The notes under the pieces were generated by a model. It did no database searches, was not told the origin of the DNA, and saw only the letters and a list, made by a program, of their open reading frames with translations. The translations under genes and the position numbers were made by a program. A stretch of 64,000 nt of DNA, taken from an uncultured Granulosicoccaceae bacterium (GTDB taxonomy: Bacteria; Pseudomonadota; Gammaproteobacteria; Granulosicoccales; Granulosicoccaceae). Within the stretch, counting starts at the first letter, position 1. The number at the start of each line of letters is the position of its first letter. Location of the stretch: positions 19,257 to 83,256 of the forward strand of contig CALGKA010000014.1 in the NCBI GenBank assembly GCA_937927895.1. Reading direction: 5' to 3'. Below, one piece after another: positions 35,052 to 44,318 of this stretch.

Positions 35052-36373
35052 GTGCTCAGGATAAAGCCGCGGGTATGAATAAGCCGCTGGATAATAAACC
35101 CATAGAACTATGGGATCTCAGTGAGCTCGATACCATTGGTGCGGGGACCGAAGACGTCACACCCGATAAAGCGCAAAATCCCCATCAGGCGATTGAGCAC
35201 CCGGGTATAGATTTTGGTGCGCACAGCAAAGAACTCGCAAGGCAGCAACCCCAGGCGAAACAGCGTTGGATTCCATTGATAGGTGTTGGCTTTTTTATGG
35301 TGTTACTGCTGTGGGCAAGTGTTGCAAAAATAGATCAGGTAACACGTGGCCACGGCAAGGTGATACCTGCTAGTGGTGTGCAGCGCATTCAAAGCCTTGA
35401 AGGTGGAATAGTAAAAAATATCCAGGTCCAGGAAGGGCAAATGGTAGAGCAGGGGCAAATTTTATTGCAGCTTCAAGATACGCTCTTTAATTCAAACTAC
35501 CAGGAGAACGCCGTACAGCGCGATTTCCTTGCAGGTAGAGTCGCACGATTAGCGGCCGAGTCAGAGGGATTCAGAGAACCTGTTTTTCCAGAATCGCTTA
35601 GTGAAGAAAACCGCAAAGTCGAAACAGCGTTGTTTAATATTCGCCGTGATGATTTTCTAGCACGTGAGCGTGCTATCGCAGAGCGTCTATCATTTGCAGA
35701 AGAAGAGATCTCTATTTTGACCAATGGCAGGCAATCAGTTTCGCGCCTTGATCTTGTTACTAGTAGGCGAGTGGCAGCTGAGCTCCTTGGACAATTAAAT
35801 ACATTGCGCACAAAACAAGTGCGAGATGCGCTAGAGCAGCACGATAGTTATCGCTCTGAATTGATGGTGCTGAGTGAATCGCTTAAGCGTGATAAAGATA
35901 GACTCGATAGAACAACCCTTCGTTCTCCGGTAAAAGGTATAGTCAATAAAATACATGTTGAAACCGTAGGTGAGGTCGTTGATCGCGGTGACGACATCAT
36001 GGAAATAGTCCCGCTTAAAGATACCTTGCTAATAGAGGCCAATGTGCGGCCTGCAGATATTGGTTTTATTCATGCAGATCAACGCGCGGTAGTTAAATTC
36101 ACCGCTTATGAATTTACTACCTATGGTGGTTTGGAAGGCACGGTAGAATACATTGGTGTTGATACCGTTTCAGATGCAAATGGTGACAGCTATTACCCGA
36201 TACGCGTTAGAGCGTCTGCAGACACCCTGGGTGTTAATCGCGATGGCCAGGATCTACACATAATACCGGGTATGGTTGCTGAAGTAGATCTTCTAACTGG
36301 CGAAAAAACAGTGCTGCAATATTTACTAACGCCGATCAACCGTGCGCGTGAGAAGGCGTTAACGGAACGCTAA
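35048..36373 (+). CDS. HlyD-family membrane fusion protein (LapC-like)
   Basis: Periplasmic adaptor of 441 residues linking the exporter to an outer-membrane channel. A cytoplasmic N-terminus of about 75 residues precedes one TM (WIPLIGVGFFMVLLLWASV). A lipoyl half (RIQSLEGGIVKNIQVQEGQ), a long coiled-coil hairpin at about 170-300, the second lipoyl half (LRSPVKGIVNKIHV) and the beta-barrel domain (FTAYEFTTYGGLEGTVE) follow in the usual order. It overlaps the exporter gene by four bases and ends 24 bases from a convergent gene, closing the operon. Confidence 0.92.
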   Translation: MSAQDKAAGMNKPLDNKPIELWDLSELDTIGAGTEDVTPDKAQNPHQAIEHPGIDFGAHSKELARQQPQAKQRWIPLIGVGFFMVLLLWASVAKIDQVTRGHGKVIPASGVQRIQSLEGGIVKNIQVQEGQMVEQGQILLQLQDTLFNSNYQENAVQRDFLAGRVARLAAESEGFREPVFPESLSEENRKVETALFNIRRDDFLARERAIAERLSFAEEEISILTNGRQSVSRLDLVTSRRVAAELLGQLNTLRTKQVRDALEQHDSYRSELMVLSESLKRDKDRLDRTTLRSPVKGIVNKIHVETVGEVVDRGDDIMEIVPLKDTLLIEANVRPADIGFIHADQRAVVKFTAYEFTTYGGLEGTVEYIGVDTVSDANGDSYYPIRVRASADTLGVNRDGQDLHIIPGMVAEVDLLTGEKTVLQYLLTPINRAREKALTER

Positions 36374-36397
36374 GAAGAGCTCGGTCAGCCTGTTAGG

Positions 36398-37213
36398 CTA
36401 GTGGGGCAGAATCTGCTGCAAGAACTCCTGGCAGCGTTTGCTATCAGGTGCGGCGAAGAATTTTTTAGTATCAGATAGTTCTACTATTTTACCGTGGTCC
36501 ATAAACACCATGGAGTCTGCAACCTTGCGCGCAAAGCCCATTTCGTGTGTGACGCAGATCATTGTCATGCCGCTTTCAGCAAGCTCTACCATTACATCAA
36601 GCACTTCGTTGATCATTTCTGGATCAAGCGCTGAGGTAGGTTCATCGAATAACAGAATTTTCGGTTCCATGCACAGTGAGCGGGCGATAGCGACTCGCTG
36701 CTGTTGTCCACCCGATAACTGTGTGGGGTACTTTGCAGCTTGCTCTGGTATGCGCACTCGTTCGAGATATTGCATAGCCAGTTTTTCGGCTTCAGTGTTG
36801 CTTAGCTTGCCAGAGCGAACGGGCCCGAGTGTAAGGTTATCCAAAACGCTTAGATGCGGAAACAGGTTAAATTGCTGGAATACCATGCCAACGTTATCGT
36901 GAATCACCTTGAGGCTGGCTTTGCTGTTGTCTAGTTGGTGATCGGCGATTGAGATTGTGCCGCTATCGTGGATTTCCAGTTGATTAATGCATCTAATGAG
37001 CGTGGACTTACCCGACCCTGACGGGCCACACACCACAACGCGTTCACCCAGCTTTACATCGAGGGATACGTTGTTGAGTGCTTGAAAGCTACCGAAAAAC
37101 TTGGATACCGCGCGCATGCTGATCAGCGCTTGTGGGTTTGCTTTTGGATTGGCTTTTTGATTGGCCTTTTGGTTGGCTTGAGGGTTTGTGGGGGTGTGCT
37201 GTGTTTGCGCCAT
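36398..37213 (-). CDS. Polar amino-acid ABC transporter ATP-binding protein (GlnQ/HisP type)
   Basis: A 271-residue cytoplasmic ATPase. Walker A is GPSGSGKST, Q-loop MVFQQFNLFPH, signature LSGGQQQRVAIAR, Walker B ILLFDEPTSALD, H-loop VTHEMGF. About 30 residues precede the domain, made of tandem NQKA/NPKA units (from a 12-base DNA repeat at about 37136-37180) that the family lacks. It probably energises the permease at 24364-25104 with the divergent binding protein at 37360. The gene now lies against the type I secretion operon. Confidence 0.9.
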   Translation of the reverse strand: MAQTQHTPTNPQANQKANQKANPKANPQALISMRAVSKFFGSFQALNNVSLDVKLGERVVVCGPSGSGKSTLIRCINQLEIHDSGTISIADHQLDNSKASLKVIHDNVGMVFQQFNLFPHLSVLDNLTLGPVRSGKLSNTEAEKLAMQYLERVRIPEQAAKYPTQLSGGQQQRVAIARSLCMEPKILLFDEPTSALDPEMINEVLDVMVELAESGMTMICVTHEMGFARKVADSMVFMDHGKIVELSDTKKFFAAPDSKRCQEFLQQILPH

Positions 37214-37359
37214 TTACGCGCCTTTTGTACGCTTGTAATTCATACTATTTTAACAGATTGCTTGTGATTTTTGTGTGAATAATCGTACGCTTCAACTAGT
37301 TGCATTGTGGGTACGTCCATGCAACGATTAAGGTTCGATATTGACTGGTAAAAAACACA

Positions 37360-38130
37360 ATGAAATTTATAAAGGCGCTGGCCGCCTCCGCACTAATTAG
37401 TTTTGCAGCAACACCTGTATTGGCTGATTCTGCTTTAAAGGAAATCCTTGATTCAGGCGTGCTCAAAGTAGGGACCACCGGTGATTGGAATCCAATGACC
37501 GTTAAAGACCCGGCGACCAATAGTTATGAAGGTTACGACATTGATGTTATGACTGAACTCGCAAAAGATATGGATGTCGAACTTGAATTTGTCGCTACTG
37601 ATTGGAAAACACTCGTTAACGGTGTGATCGGTGGCAACTACCACATGACAGGCTCAGCATCTGTAAGCCCTGCAAGAATGAAAGTAGCAGGCTATTCTGA
37701 GAGCTATATTGCGGTGCAAATACAACCCTACACCACTGCTGATAAAGCAGACAAATTTGATGGTTGGGATTCAATCAACAAAGAAGGCGTTAAGGTTGCC
37801 GCTACACTAGGTACTACCTTTGAGAAGCAAGTAAAAGAATGGTTTCCAAATGCAGAGATCAAAGCGATCGAAGCACCTGCTTTGCAACACCAGGAAGTAT
37901 TATCTGGCCGTTCCGATGTGTTTGTCACTTCAAATATTGAAGGTGCTACATTAACCAAGAAGTTTGGAAAGCTTGTACCAATTAATGTAGAAGCGGCACG
38001 CGCACCTACGCCAATCGCCATGTTGTTACCGCAAGATGATCAAGTTTGGATCAACTATGTAAACAATTGGATTAAAATTAAACAAGCCCGTGGGTTCTTT
38101 GCAGCGACTGCGGCAAAGTGGGGTCTTTAG
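37360..38130 (+). CDS. Polar amino-acid ABC transporter substrate-binding protein
   Basis: Periplasmic SBP_bac_3-family receptor, 256 residues. A signal peptide ends at about residue 22 (TPVLA). The first lobe starts LKVGTTGDWNPMTV and includes YEGYDIDVMTELAKDM; later LPQDDQVWINYVNNWI closes the fold. The GTTGDWNP start also occurs in the periplasmic cyclohexadienyl dehydratase group, so an enzymatic role is not excluded. It is divergent from the ATPase gene, 146 bases apart, probably with a shared regulatory region. Confidence 0.85.
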   Translation: MKFIKALAASALISFAATPVLADSALKEILDSGVLKVGTTGDWNPMTVKDPATNSYEGYDIDVMTELAKDMDVELEFVATDWKTLVNGVIGGNYHMTGSASVSPARMKVAGYSESYIAVQIQPYTTADKADKFDGWDSINKEGVKVAATLGTTFEKQVKEWFPNAEIKAIEAPALQHQEVLSGRSDVFVTSNIEGATLTKKFGKLVPINVEAARAPTPIAMLLPQDDQVWINYVNNWIKIKQARGFFAATAAKWGL

Positions 38131-38169
38131 GTAGCCAAAGTTTTTATTAGTTGTTGAGCGTGTTTACGC

Positions 38170-38453
38170 TTACGAGGTTAGGGCGATCAAATTGAATCGC
38201 CCTGACATTTTGACTGCGGCAGTGCTAACGACTAACCGGTAGTCGGGTTCAAGGTCGATACGGGTGCTACCATTTAGTTGATTCCCGTCAGTAGATGCCC
38301 CGCTTCCTGCTGACATCAAAATGCCGTTTATATCAACGTCACCCTCTGTTCTTTAAATATTACCGCTAATACAGCGCCGACAATAGCGGTGCTTGCCCCT
38401 AAACGAATGAAGCCACTGTTGTAAGTTTGTTGGGGCAGTCGGTCCTTACCCAC
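38170..38453 (-). pseudogene. Possible frameshifted remnant of a small membrane protein gene
   Basis: Two adjacent minus-strand frames read like one protein with a shift near 38330-38350. The first (38328-38453, from GTG) has a hydrophobic helix (GASTAIVGAVLAVIFKEQ). The second (38170-38352) reads EGDVDINGILMSAG, then RIDLEPDYRLVVSTAAVKM. I do not recognise a family, and chance open frames remain possible. Confidence 0.3.
38180..38203 (+). terminator. Hairpin downstream of the binding-protein gene
   Basis: An 8-bp perfect stem (38180-38187 with 38196-38203), followed by a short T-rich stretch, 50 bases past the stop at 38130. Confidence 0.5.
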
Positions 38454-38793
38454 CTGCGGCTAAACCGACATTGCCGAAGTTCGAACGTTTTTATGAACCT
38501 GTGCTTATATCGCGAAGTCGCGTGGGTGGTGTAAGTTGTGTGCGGCTGATTTGTTTGTCAGGATCGCGTCTTTTCAGTTCAGTATAAATAACAAGCGCGC
38601 CAAAATGTGAAGCGTCGAAGCGCGTGTAATTCGTTTGCCAGTGTGGAAAAAAGGCAGGGCTGACTTACGGCTAAACAGCCGCTGTGGCATACTGAGTTTA
38701 TTGTATGAATACCCAATATATTGTTATTCACTCATATGACCCTACCTTTGGTTTACCAAGTTCCTTTGGCCTTTACACCAACCCGATGCCCTA
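38454..38793. other. Upstream region of the MsbA-like exporter gene
   Basis: A 340-base stretch without a recognised gene. It should contain the exporter promoter; no clear regulatory motif was identified. Confidence 0.45.
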
Positions 38794-40644
38794 ATGTCAT
38801 TGAACGAATCATTGTCTTTGAAAAAATCACCGCAGGATCTTCATGAACCCTCGGCTTGGTCGGTACTTAGGCGTCTCGGGAGGTACCTGGCGCGCTATAA
38901 AATGCGAGTGGCGGTGAGCTTGCTGGCGTTAGTTGTAGCCGCAATAGCTACGTTGACTATGCCGGTAGCGTTTCGTTATCTGGTTGATATAGGTTTTGCT
39001 ATGCCTGCAAGTGGTGCCACAGATCACGTCTCTGTAAGCGGTGCCAACGTAAACTTAATTTTTATCGGACTCTTTGCATTGGCCTCTATTTTAGCCCTGA
39101 GTACTGCGGTAAGGTTTTATTGTGTGTCATGGTTGGGTGAGCGCATTACCTCTGATCTACGTAATGATGTTTACTCACAAGTGCTCGTGCAAGACCCACA
39201 GTTTTTTGAAAGCCTTAAGACCGGTGAGGTATTGTCGCGGCTCTCATCTGATACCACACTCATTCAGTCTCTCATCGGTACTAGTATTTCTATGGGGCTT
39301 CGAAACGTGCTGTTGTTTTTCGGTTCGTTATTCATGATGCTTTATACCGATCTACGCTTAGCCACCATTATTGTTGCATTGTTATTGGTTGTAGTAGTGC
39401 CTATATTATTTTTTGGCCGCAAGGTGCGCCGTTTGTCACGCACCAGTCAAGACAAATTGGCAGATACGGGTGCCATGGCAGGGGAGACTCTAGGCGCTAT
39501 GCAAATTGTTCAGGCCTATGGTCGTGAATCACTTGAGAGTAGTAAGTATGCAGACGCCACTAATCAGGCTTTTGATGCTGCTATTAATCGCAATAAGTCC
39601 CGTTCTTTTCTGACGGCGCTAGCTATCGTTTTAGTTTTTGGTGCTATTGTGCTGGTGCTTTGGTTGGGCGCTAAGGCGGTTATTGCAGGGACTCTATCAG
39701 CCGGGTTGTTAACCCAGTTTATAATGTATGCAGTCATTGTTGGTGGATCGGCTGCTGCCATGGCCGAAGTGTTCGGTGATATCCAACGCGCTGTGGGTGC
39801 GACAACACGCTTAATTGAATTGTTAGATGCTAAACCTACTATTCATAGTCCGGTAGTGCAAACTAGCGCGACCGATAACACAGCGATACAAGCAACCTCA
39901 ACAGCAGGCGCCAGTGTTGCTTTTGAAGGTGTCTCATTTAGCTACCCTAGCAGGCCTAACGAACTATCACTCAATAACGTAAGCTTCACCGCACAGCCTG
40001 GTGAAACCATAGCGATCGTTGGTCCGTCAGGTGCTGGCAAGTCTACCGTCTTGCAGTTGTTGTTGCGTTTTTACGATCCACAGTCGGGGGTAATAAGCTT
40101 AAACGGCATAGCTGTAACAGAGCTTAATCTTAAAGCATTGCGCAAATCAATAGGATTGGTCTCACAAGACAGTGTCGTATTCTCAGCCAATGCATTAGAG
40201 AATATTCGTTATGGCAGACTCAGTGCCACAGATGAAGAAGTCTATGCCGCGGCCTCCAGTGCGCAAGCTGATGAATTTATTCGCAAGCTGCCAGACGGCT
40301 ATCTGACCTATGTAGGGGAGCGTGGTACCAGATTATCAGGTGGTCAGAAACAAAGGCTGTCGATAGCCCGGGCGCTTATTAAAAATCCACCGCTGTTATT
40401 GTTGGATGAAGCCACCAGTGCTTTAGATGCAGAGAGTGAACATAAAGTACAGGTAGCACTTGAGCGCGCTATGGCGGGGCGAACTACGCTTGTTATTGCG
40501 CATCGATTAGCGACTATTAAAAACGCCGATAGGATTATAGTGCTTGATCAAGGGGGTATTGTTGAGAGTGGTACTCATGCTGAGTTGAGTCGGAGTGATG
40601 GTATGTATGCATCGCTTGCTGCTATGCAGTTTAGTGGTGAATAG
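38794..40644 (+). CDS. MsbA-like ABC exporter (fused TMD-NBD)
   Basis: Homodimeric half-transporter of 616 residues. Six transmembrane helices lie at about 35-330, then a nucleotide-binding domain with Walker A GPSGAGKST, signature LSGGQKQRLSIAR, Walker B LLLLDEATSALDAES and H-loop IAHRLAT. It most resembles the MsbA-related group of lipid or drug exporters. No adaptor or substrate gene is adjacent. Start ATG 38794 has no strong ribosome site, but the N-terminal length fits. Confidence 0.88.
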   Translation: MSLNESLSLKKSPQDLHEPSAWSVLRRLGRYLARYKMRVAVSLLALVVAAIATLTMPVAFRYLVDIGFAMPASGATDHVSVSGANVNLIFIGLFALASILALSTAVRFYCVSWLGERITSDLRNDVYSQVLVQDPQFFESLKTGEVLSRLSSDTTLIQSLIGTSISMGLRNVLLFFGSLFMMLYTDLRLATIIVALLLVVVVPILFFGRKVRRLSRTSQDKLADTGAMAGETLGAMQIVQAYGRESLESSKYADATNQAFDAAINRNKSRSFLTALAIVLVFGAIVLVLWLGAKAVIAGTLSAGLLTQFIMYAVIVGGSAAAMAEVFGDIQRAVGATTRLIELLDAKPTIHSPVVQTSATDNTAIQATSTAGASVAFEGVSFSYPSRPNELSLNNVSFTAQPGETIAIVGPSGAGKSTVLQLLLRFYDPQSGVISLNGIAVTELNLKALRKSIGLVSQDSVVFSANALENIRYGRLSATDEEVYAAASSAQADEFIRKLPDGYLTYVGERGTRLSGGQKQRLSIARALIKNPPLLLLDEATSALDAESEHKVQVALERAMAGRTTLVIAHRLATIKNADRIIVLDQGGIVESGTHAELSRSDGMYASLAAMQFSGE

Positions 40645-41191
40645 TCTGGTGTCCATGCGGGGCTTTTCCTGCGGAAGGCTGTTGTTTTGATTTGCCTTGC
40701 AGGCGGCTGGCTTGTGTTGCTTGCCCTGCCGGCGGCTTGTATGCGTTGCTAGCCCTGCGGGGGCGGCTGTTGTTTTGGATTGTCCTGCGGACGGCTTACG
40801 TGCGTGGCATGCCCAGCCTCTTACTTTTTAAAAAGACCAAAAAGTAAGAGGCTGGGCAAGAACCTAACCCCCGCAAAATATTAGCTCGATTAATGACCTC
40901 GAGAGCGCTCTACTTTTGCAGTTGGTACTCGTTGAGTTTAAAGCAGGGCATTGTCCGGCGCGTGTTCTTGCCCAGCCTTTAAGCAAAAAATCTTCTTGCT
41001 ACTTTATTGTCCCTTTTTTAACTGGCAAGGGATGGCTGTGCCATTTTTTGAAATCATCTGGAATGGGGTCGCGCCCATTATTGTCAACTATGGGCACATC
41101 CATGTGCACCGCGCTCAAAGCGCCGTCCGTGGCGCTTTGACTCCATTCCAGAAGATTTCAAAAAACAACAAAAGTCGCGTTTAACTGCATT
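40645..41191. repeat. Repeat-rich region including dispersed repeat copy C
   Basis: Begins with GC-rich near-repeats of a CCTTGCAGGCGGCT/CCTGCCGGCGGCTT unit (about 40690-40800) and a long hairpin at 40811-40857. Copy C of the dispersed repeat follows at 40991-41191, closely matching 24048-24238 over most of its length. Short open frames here (for example 40951-41184) share peptides with copy A and are probably products of the repeat. Confidence 0.8.
40811..40857. repeat. Perfect 19-bp inverted repeat
   Basis: Arms 40811-40829 and 40839-40857 pair exactly around a 9-base loop. Each arm combines GCCCAGCCTC with a run of T (or A), so it could terminate on both strands. It is about 165 bases past the exporter stop. 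Confidence 0.85.
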
Positions 41192-41404
41192 CACTTCGTG
41201 TGTGTCGGCACTCTACGTCGGCTTTTTGGGATCTAAGCAACTGATGGAATTGTGGTTCGCGACGCTCAGTTGGGGTGGTGGTAGCTGGTGGTTGTCGCGC
41301 TAGTGTCTTTCCTTATTTTGAATGTGTTGTCCGACTACTTTGCTACTTTGCTGTTGTGGGTTATGAGTTTTTAAATTTCTTTGGGCGTGTTCGTTGATCT
41401 TTTT

Positions 41405-41533
41405 GGAAGCCCGCCAGCGTGAGCGAGGGACTATAAAACTGTGAAGGCTAATTATTATCTAACCTCCGAAAAACCTGACTATCGAACATTAGCTTTTGCT
41501 TTTAAGCGCCCAATAAGTGTTAGCGAGGGACTT
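41405..41533. repeat. Two REP-like units of the second family
   Basis: Units at about 41405-41432 and 41504-41533 have the form AAGCCCGxxAGCGTGAGCGAGGGACT or a diverged version. They match the units at 50.5 and 51.4-51.8 kb and are distinct from the CCCACAAGCG family. Confidence 0.65.
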
Positions 41534-41721
41534 AAAAACCGTGAAGGTTACGGTTAAAATTCATTTGAAAAGTACACTGCGCCAAGCGCAAGATACTGCT
41601 TGTCAGGTGTGTTTCGGTAGGCCCTCAGTTTTCAGCGAGGAGATAAAGACTGGTGGCTTAGTTTGTCGTTCAGAAAGAATGTCAACTCAATCCTGATTAG
41701 TTACTGGTGATCTTCCAATGA

Positions 41722-41883
41722 TCCCCTCCAATCAAACTGACATTCGGGTTTCACGGTTCAACAAATGGTATTACCAAGCTTGACCCAACCTTGCCAGCGC
41801 TTAGCGTGTTCGCATTGGCAGGTGTGATCACAAAAGATAGTCCTACTGAAAAGGCAGCATCTTACATGCGGGCATTTTTTTGA
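41722..41883 (+). pseudogene. Possible 3' coding remnant
   Basis: An open frame of 53 codons without start signal ends in a protein-like segment (KLDPTLPALSVFALAGVI, then SPTEKAASYMRAFF). It is followed by a stop and lies just before the demethylase gene. No family is recognised; it may be a decayed gene end or chance. Confidence 0.25.
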
Positions 41884-41987
41884 TCAAATATAGTACGCAG
41901 TGGTCGTAGTGGTGTATCCAAAGGCAAGGTCAACGATACGTAAAAGTGTCAATATATCTGTTGGTTAAAAGCAACACTGAAGCCGTA

Positions 41988-43139
41988 ATGACAACATCTA
42001 CCACCAGTAACTTTGGGTTTGGCACTCAAATCAGAAAGTCTCCTTATTTTGATGCAACTGTGCGGTGGGGTGCACGTGATTTTTCGGTTTATAATCATAT
42101 GTATATTCCGCGTGACTTCGGTGACCCGGTAAAAAACTTTTGGAATCTTGTGAGTGCTGCCATTCTCTGTGATGTAGCAGTAGAGCGGCAAGTCGAAATT
42201 ACCGGTCCTGATGCAGCCGTATTCACTCAGTTACTAACTCCGCGCGATTTAACCTCGTGCGCGGTTGGTCAGTGCAAGTATGTATTGATCACCAATGCTG
42301 ATGGTGGAATTCTTAATGACCCGGTCTTACTGCGATTGGGCGAGAACCACTTTTGGTTATCGCTCGCTGACAACGACATATTACTGTGGGCGCAAGGCGT
42401 TGCAATTAACGCGGGTATGGATGTAAAAATTACCGAGCCCGATGTCTCACCATTGCAGCTTCAGGGGCCTAACTCGGGCAAAATCATGCAGTCACTATTC
42501 GGTGACCTTGTAAACGATCTGCGTTATTACTGGCTGGAAGAATTAGACTTAGATGGTATTCCCTTAATCGTCTCTCGTACGGGTTGGTCCAGTGAGCTTG
42601 GTTATGAGTTGTACTTGCGTGATGGCACGCGTGGCGATGAGCTATGGGAAAAAATTATGGCAGCGGGTAAACCACACGGATTAGCTGCAGGGCATACCTC
42701 ATCTATTAGGCGTATAGAGGGCGGCATGTTGTCTTATCATGCAGATATGGATATCGACACCAATCCATACGAGCTTGGTCTTGATAGACTCGTTAACCTT
42801 GACGCAGATACAAACTTCATTGGCAGACAAGCACTACAAAGAATACACAACGAAGGTGTGCAGCGTCAGTTGGTTGGCGTAGAAATTTCCGGTGCACCAC
42901 TCAGTGGGCCAAACACCTCCTTTTGGCCAGTGCTTAAAAGCGATAATGTAGTCGGCAAAGTCACTTCAGCAATTTATTCTCCGCGTTTGGAAAAAAATAT
43001 TGCGTTAGCAATGGTCGCGATTGAAAGTTCACAGCTTGGCACAACGCTCGAAGTGCAAATGTCCATAGGTGTGGTGGCAGCCACGGTGGTTGAAAAACCA
43101 TTCTATGATCCTAATAAAAAAATAACGACTGCAAGTTAA
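41988..43139 (+). CDS. dmdA: DMSP demethylase-like (DmdA) aminomethyltransferase-family protein
   Basis: A GcvT-fold tetrahydrofolate enzyme, 383 residues from ATG 41988 (the frame opens at GTG 41946). DmdA moves a methyl from dimethylsulfoniopropionate to THF. Features shared with Pelagibacter DmdA, as I recall it, are KSPYFDATVRWG, YNHMYIPRDF, CDVAVERQVEI, LLTPRDL, NADGGILNDPVLLRLGENHF and RIEGGMLSYHADM. These separate it from the glycine-cleavage T-protein. Genes for the later DmdBCD steps are not nearby. The call is by sequence likeness; the family also has uncharacterised members. Confidence 0.72.
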   Translation: MTTSTTSNFGFGTQIRKSPYFDATVRWGARDFSVYNHMYIPRDFGDPVKNFWNLVSAAILCDVAVERQVEITGPDAAVFTQLLTPRDLTSCAVGQCKYVLITNADGGILNDPVLLRLGENHFWLSLADNDILLWAQGVAINAGMDVKITEPDVSPLQLQGPNSGKIMQSLFGDLVNDLRYYWLEELDLDGIPLIVSRTGWSSELGYELYLRDGTRGDELWEKIMAAGKPHGLAAGHTSSIRRIEGGMLSYHADMDIDTNPYELGLDRLVNLDADTNFIGRQALQRIHNEGVQRQLVGVEISGAPLSGPNTSFWPVLKSDNVVGKVTSAIYSPRLEKNIALAMVAIESSQLGTTLEVQMSIGVVAATVVEKPFYDPNKKITTAS

Positions 43140-43331
43140 CTTGTTAAGTATATCGTCGATAGGAAGTGTGCAACAGTAGCGTCCTTAGTAGTGGTGAGTG
43201 TTACAAAGAAAATGGCTGCAGGAAAGCCCGCCGTAGTGTAACAGCGGCTATGCCGTGCAGAAAAAATTATGCTTTTACTTACGTGTAAATCCAGTTAAGT
43301 TAGTAGCAAGCAAAAAAAAAGACATTAAACA

Positions 43332-44099
43332 ATGAAATCTTTGCTGATCCTGCTGCTTGTTATATCCTGGCCGTTGTATGCCACTGATACTGAAAGAGAA
43401 CAGCGCTGGGTTGAGCAAACAGTGGATACTATCTTTGATGGCGAGCCGGTATTCCTTGCCGCAGACGGGCATCAGTTTCTTGGTATTTATACCCCGGCGC
43501 AAGCTGCCAGCGACAGCGCTAGCAATAAAGGGATCATTGTGCTTCATGGCACTGGTTTGCATCCAGATTGGGAACAAGTAGTACAGCCCATCAGAGTCAA
43601 AATGACAGAGCGTGGTTGGAACACGCTTTCTATTCAATTACCTTTGTTAGAAGCCAGCGCTAAATACGAAGACTACGTGCCACTATACGTTGAAGTGCCC
43701 GCCCGTATACAAGCGGCAACTAAATACTTAGCCGATCGAGGCGTTGAAACGATTGTTATTGTGGCACATAGTCAGGGTGCGACAATGGCAAGTTACTATC
43801 TGGCGCGCAGTGAACACAACATACAGGCATTAGTGGCTATAGGCATGAGCGCGCAGCATAGTCAGCCAGATATAAATAGCGCAGCGTCATTAAAGCTTAT
43901 CGATATACCGGTGCTTGATATTTATGGTGGTAGAGACTTCCCCAGTGTTCTTCAAACGGCAGAGAAACGCCGGCTGGGTGCGGCGCATAATGAACGGTAC
44001 CAGCAAATAGTTATACCAGATGCGTATCACTTTTTTGACAATACAGACCACGAAAAGCAATTGATTGAAGTGGTCGATGAATGGCTACAGCAAAAGTAA
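43332..44099 (+). CDS. Exported DUF3530 alpha/beta-hydrolase-like protein
   Basis: A 255-residue protein with a signal peptide ending about residue 17 (SWPLYA). The hydrolase fold shows IVLHGTGLHPDW, the nucleophile elbow AHSQGA, an acid in YGGRDFP and a late His in DAYHFF, so the triad seems complete. It belongs to DUF3530, whose substrate is unknown. It is periplasmic by its signal peptide. It stands alone between the demethylase and the molybdenum-enzyme pair. Confidence 0.8.
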   Translation: MKSLLILLLVISWPLYATDTEREQRWVEQTVDTIFDGEPVFLAADGHQFLGIYTPAQAASDSASNKGIIVLHGTGLHPDWEQVVQPIRVKMTERGWNTLSIQLPLLEASAKYEDYVPLYVEVPARIQAATKYLADRGVETIVIVAHSQGATMASYYLARSEHNIQALVAIGMSAQHSQPDINSAASLKLIDIPVLDIYGGRDFPSVLQTAEKRRLGAAHNERYQQIVIPDAYHFFDNTDHEKQLIEVVDEWLQQK

Positions 44100-44318
44100 T
44101 AGATAGTGCGGCTGTCGTTGTTTCTAGATGTAGATTTTATATTACTTCTAGTTGACGCAGCAATTACTGCTTGAGAACTTCAAGCCTGAATTTTAGTATG
44201 GTGTGTGAGTAGCGGTTAAGTTACAGCAAGCAGAGGCTACACATTTAGATTTTCTTCTTTGCGGCAACATTTTCGGATCGGTTTTATTTAGGATCGTTTA
44301 TTAACAAGGAGAACTACC

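Noticed and set aside
32736..36373. RTX-toxin operon
   Set aside because: Exporter and adaptor are type I, but the substrate has DUF11/VWA domains, no GGxGxD nonapeptides and no HlyC-like acyltransferase beside it.
24000..41200. Integrative mobile element or prophage around the adhesin block
   Set aside because: No integrase, transposase, att duplication or tRNA end was found; only repeats and the split importer suggest insertion.
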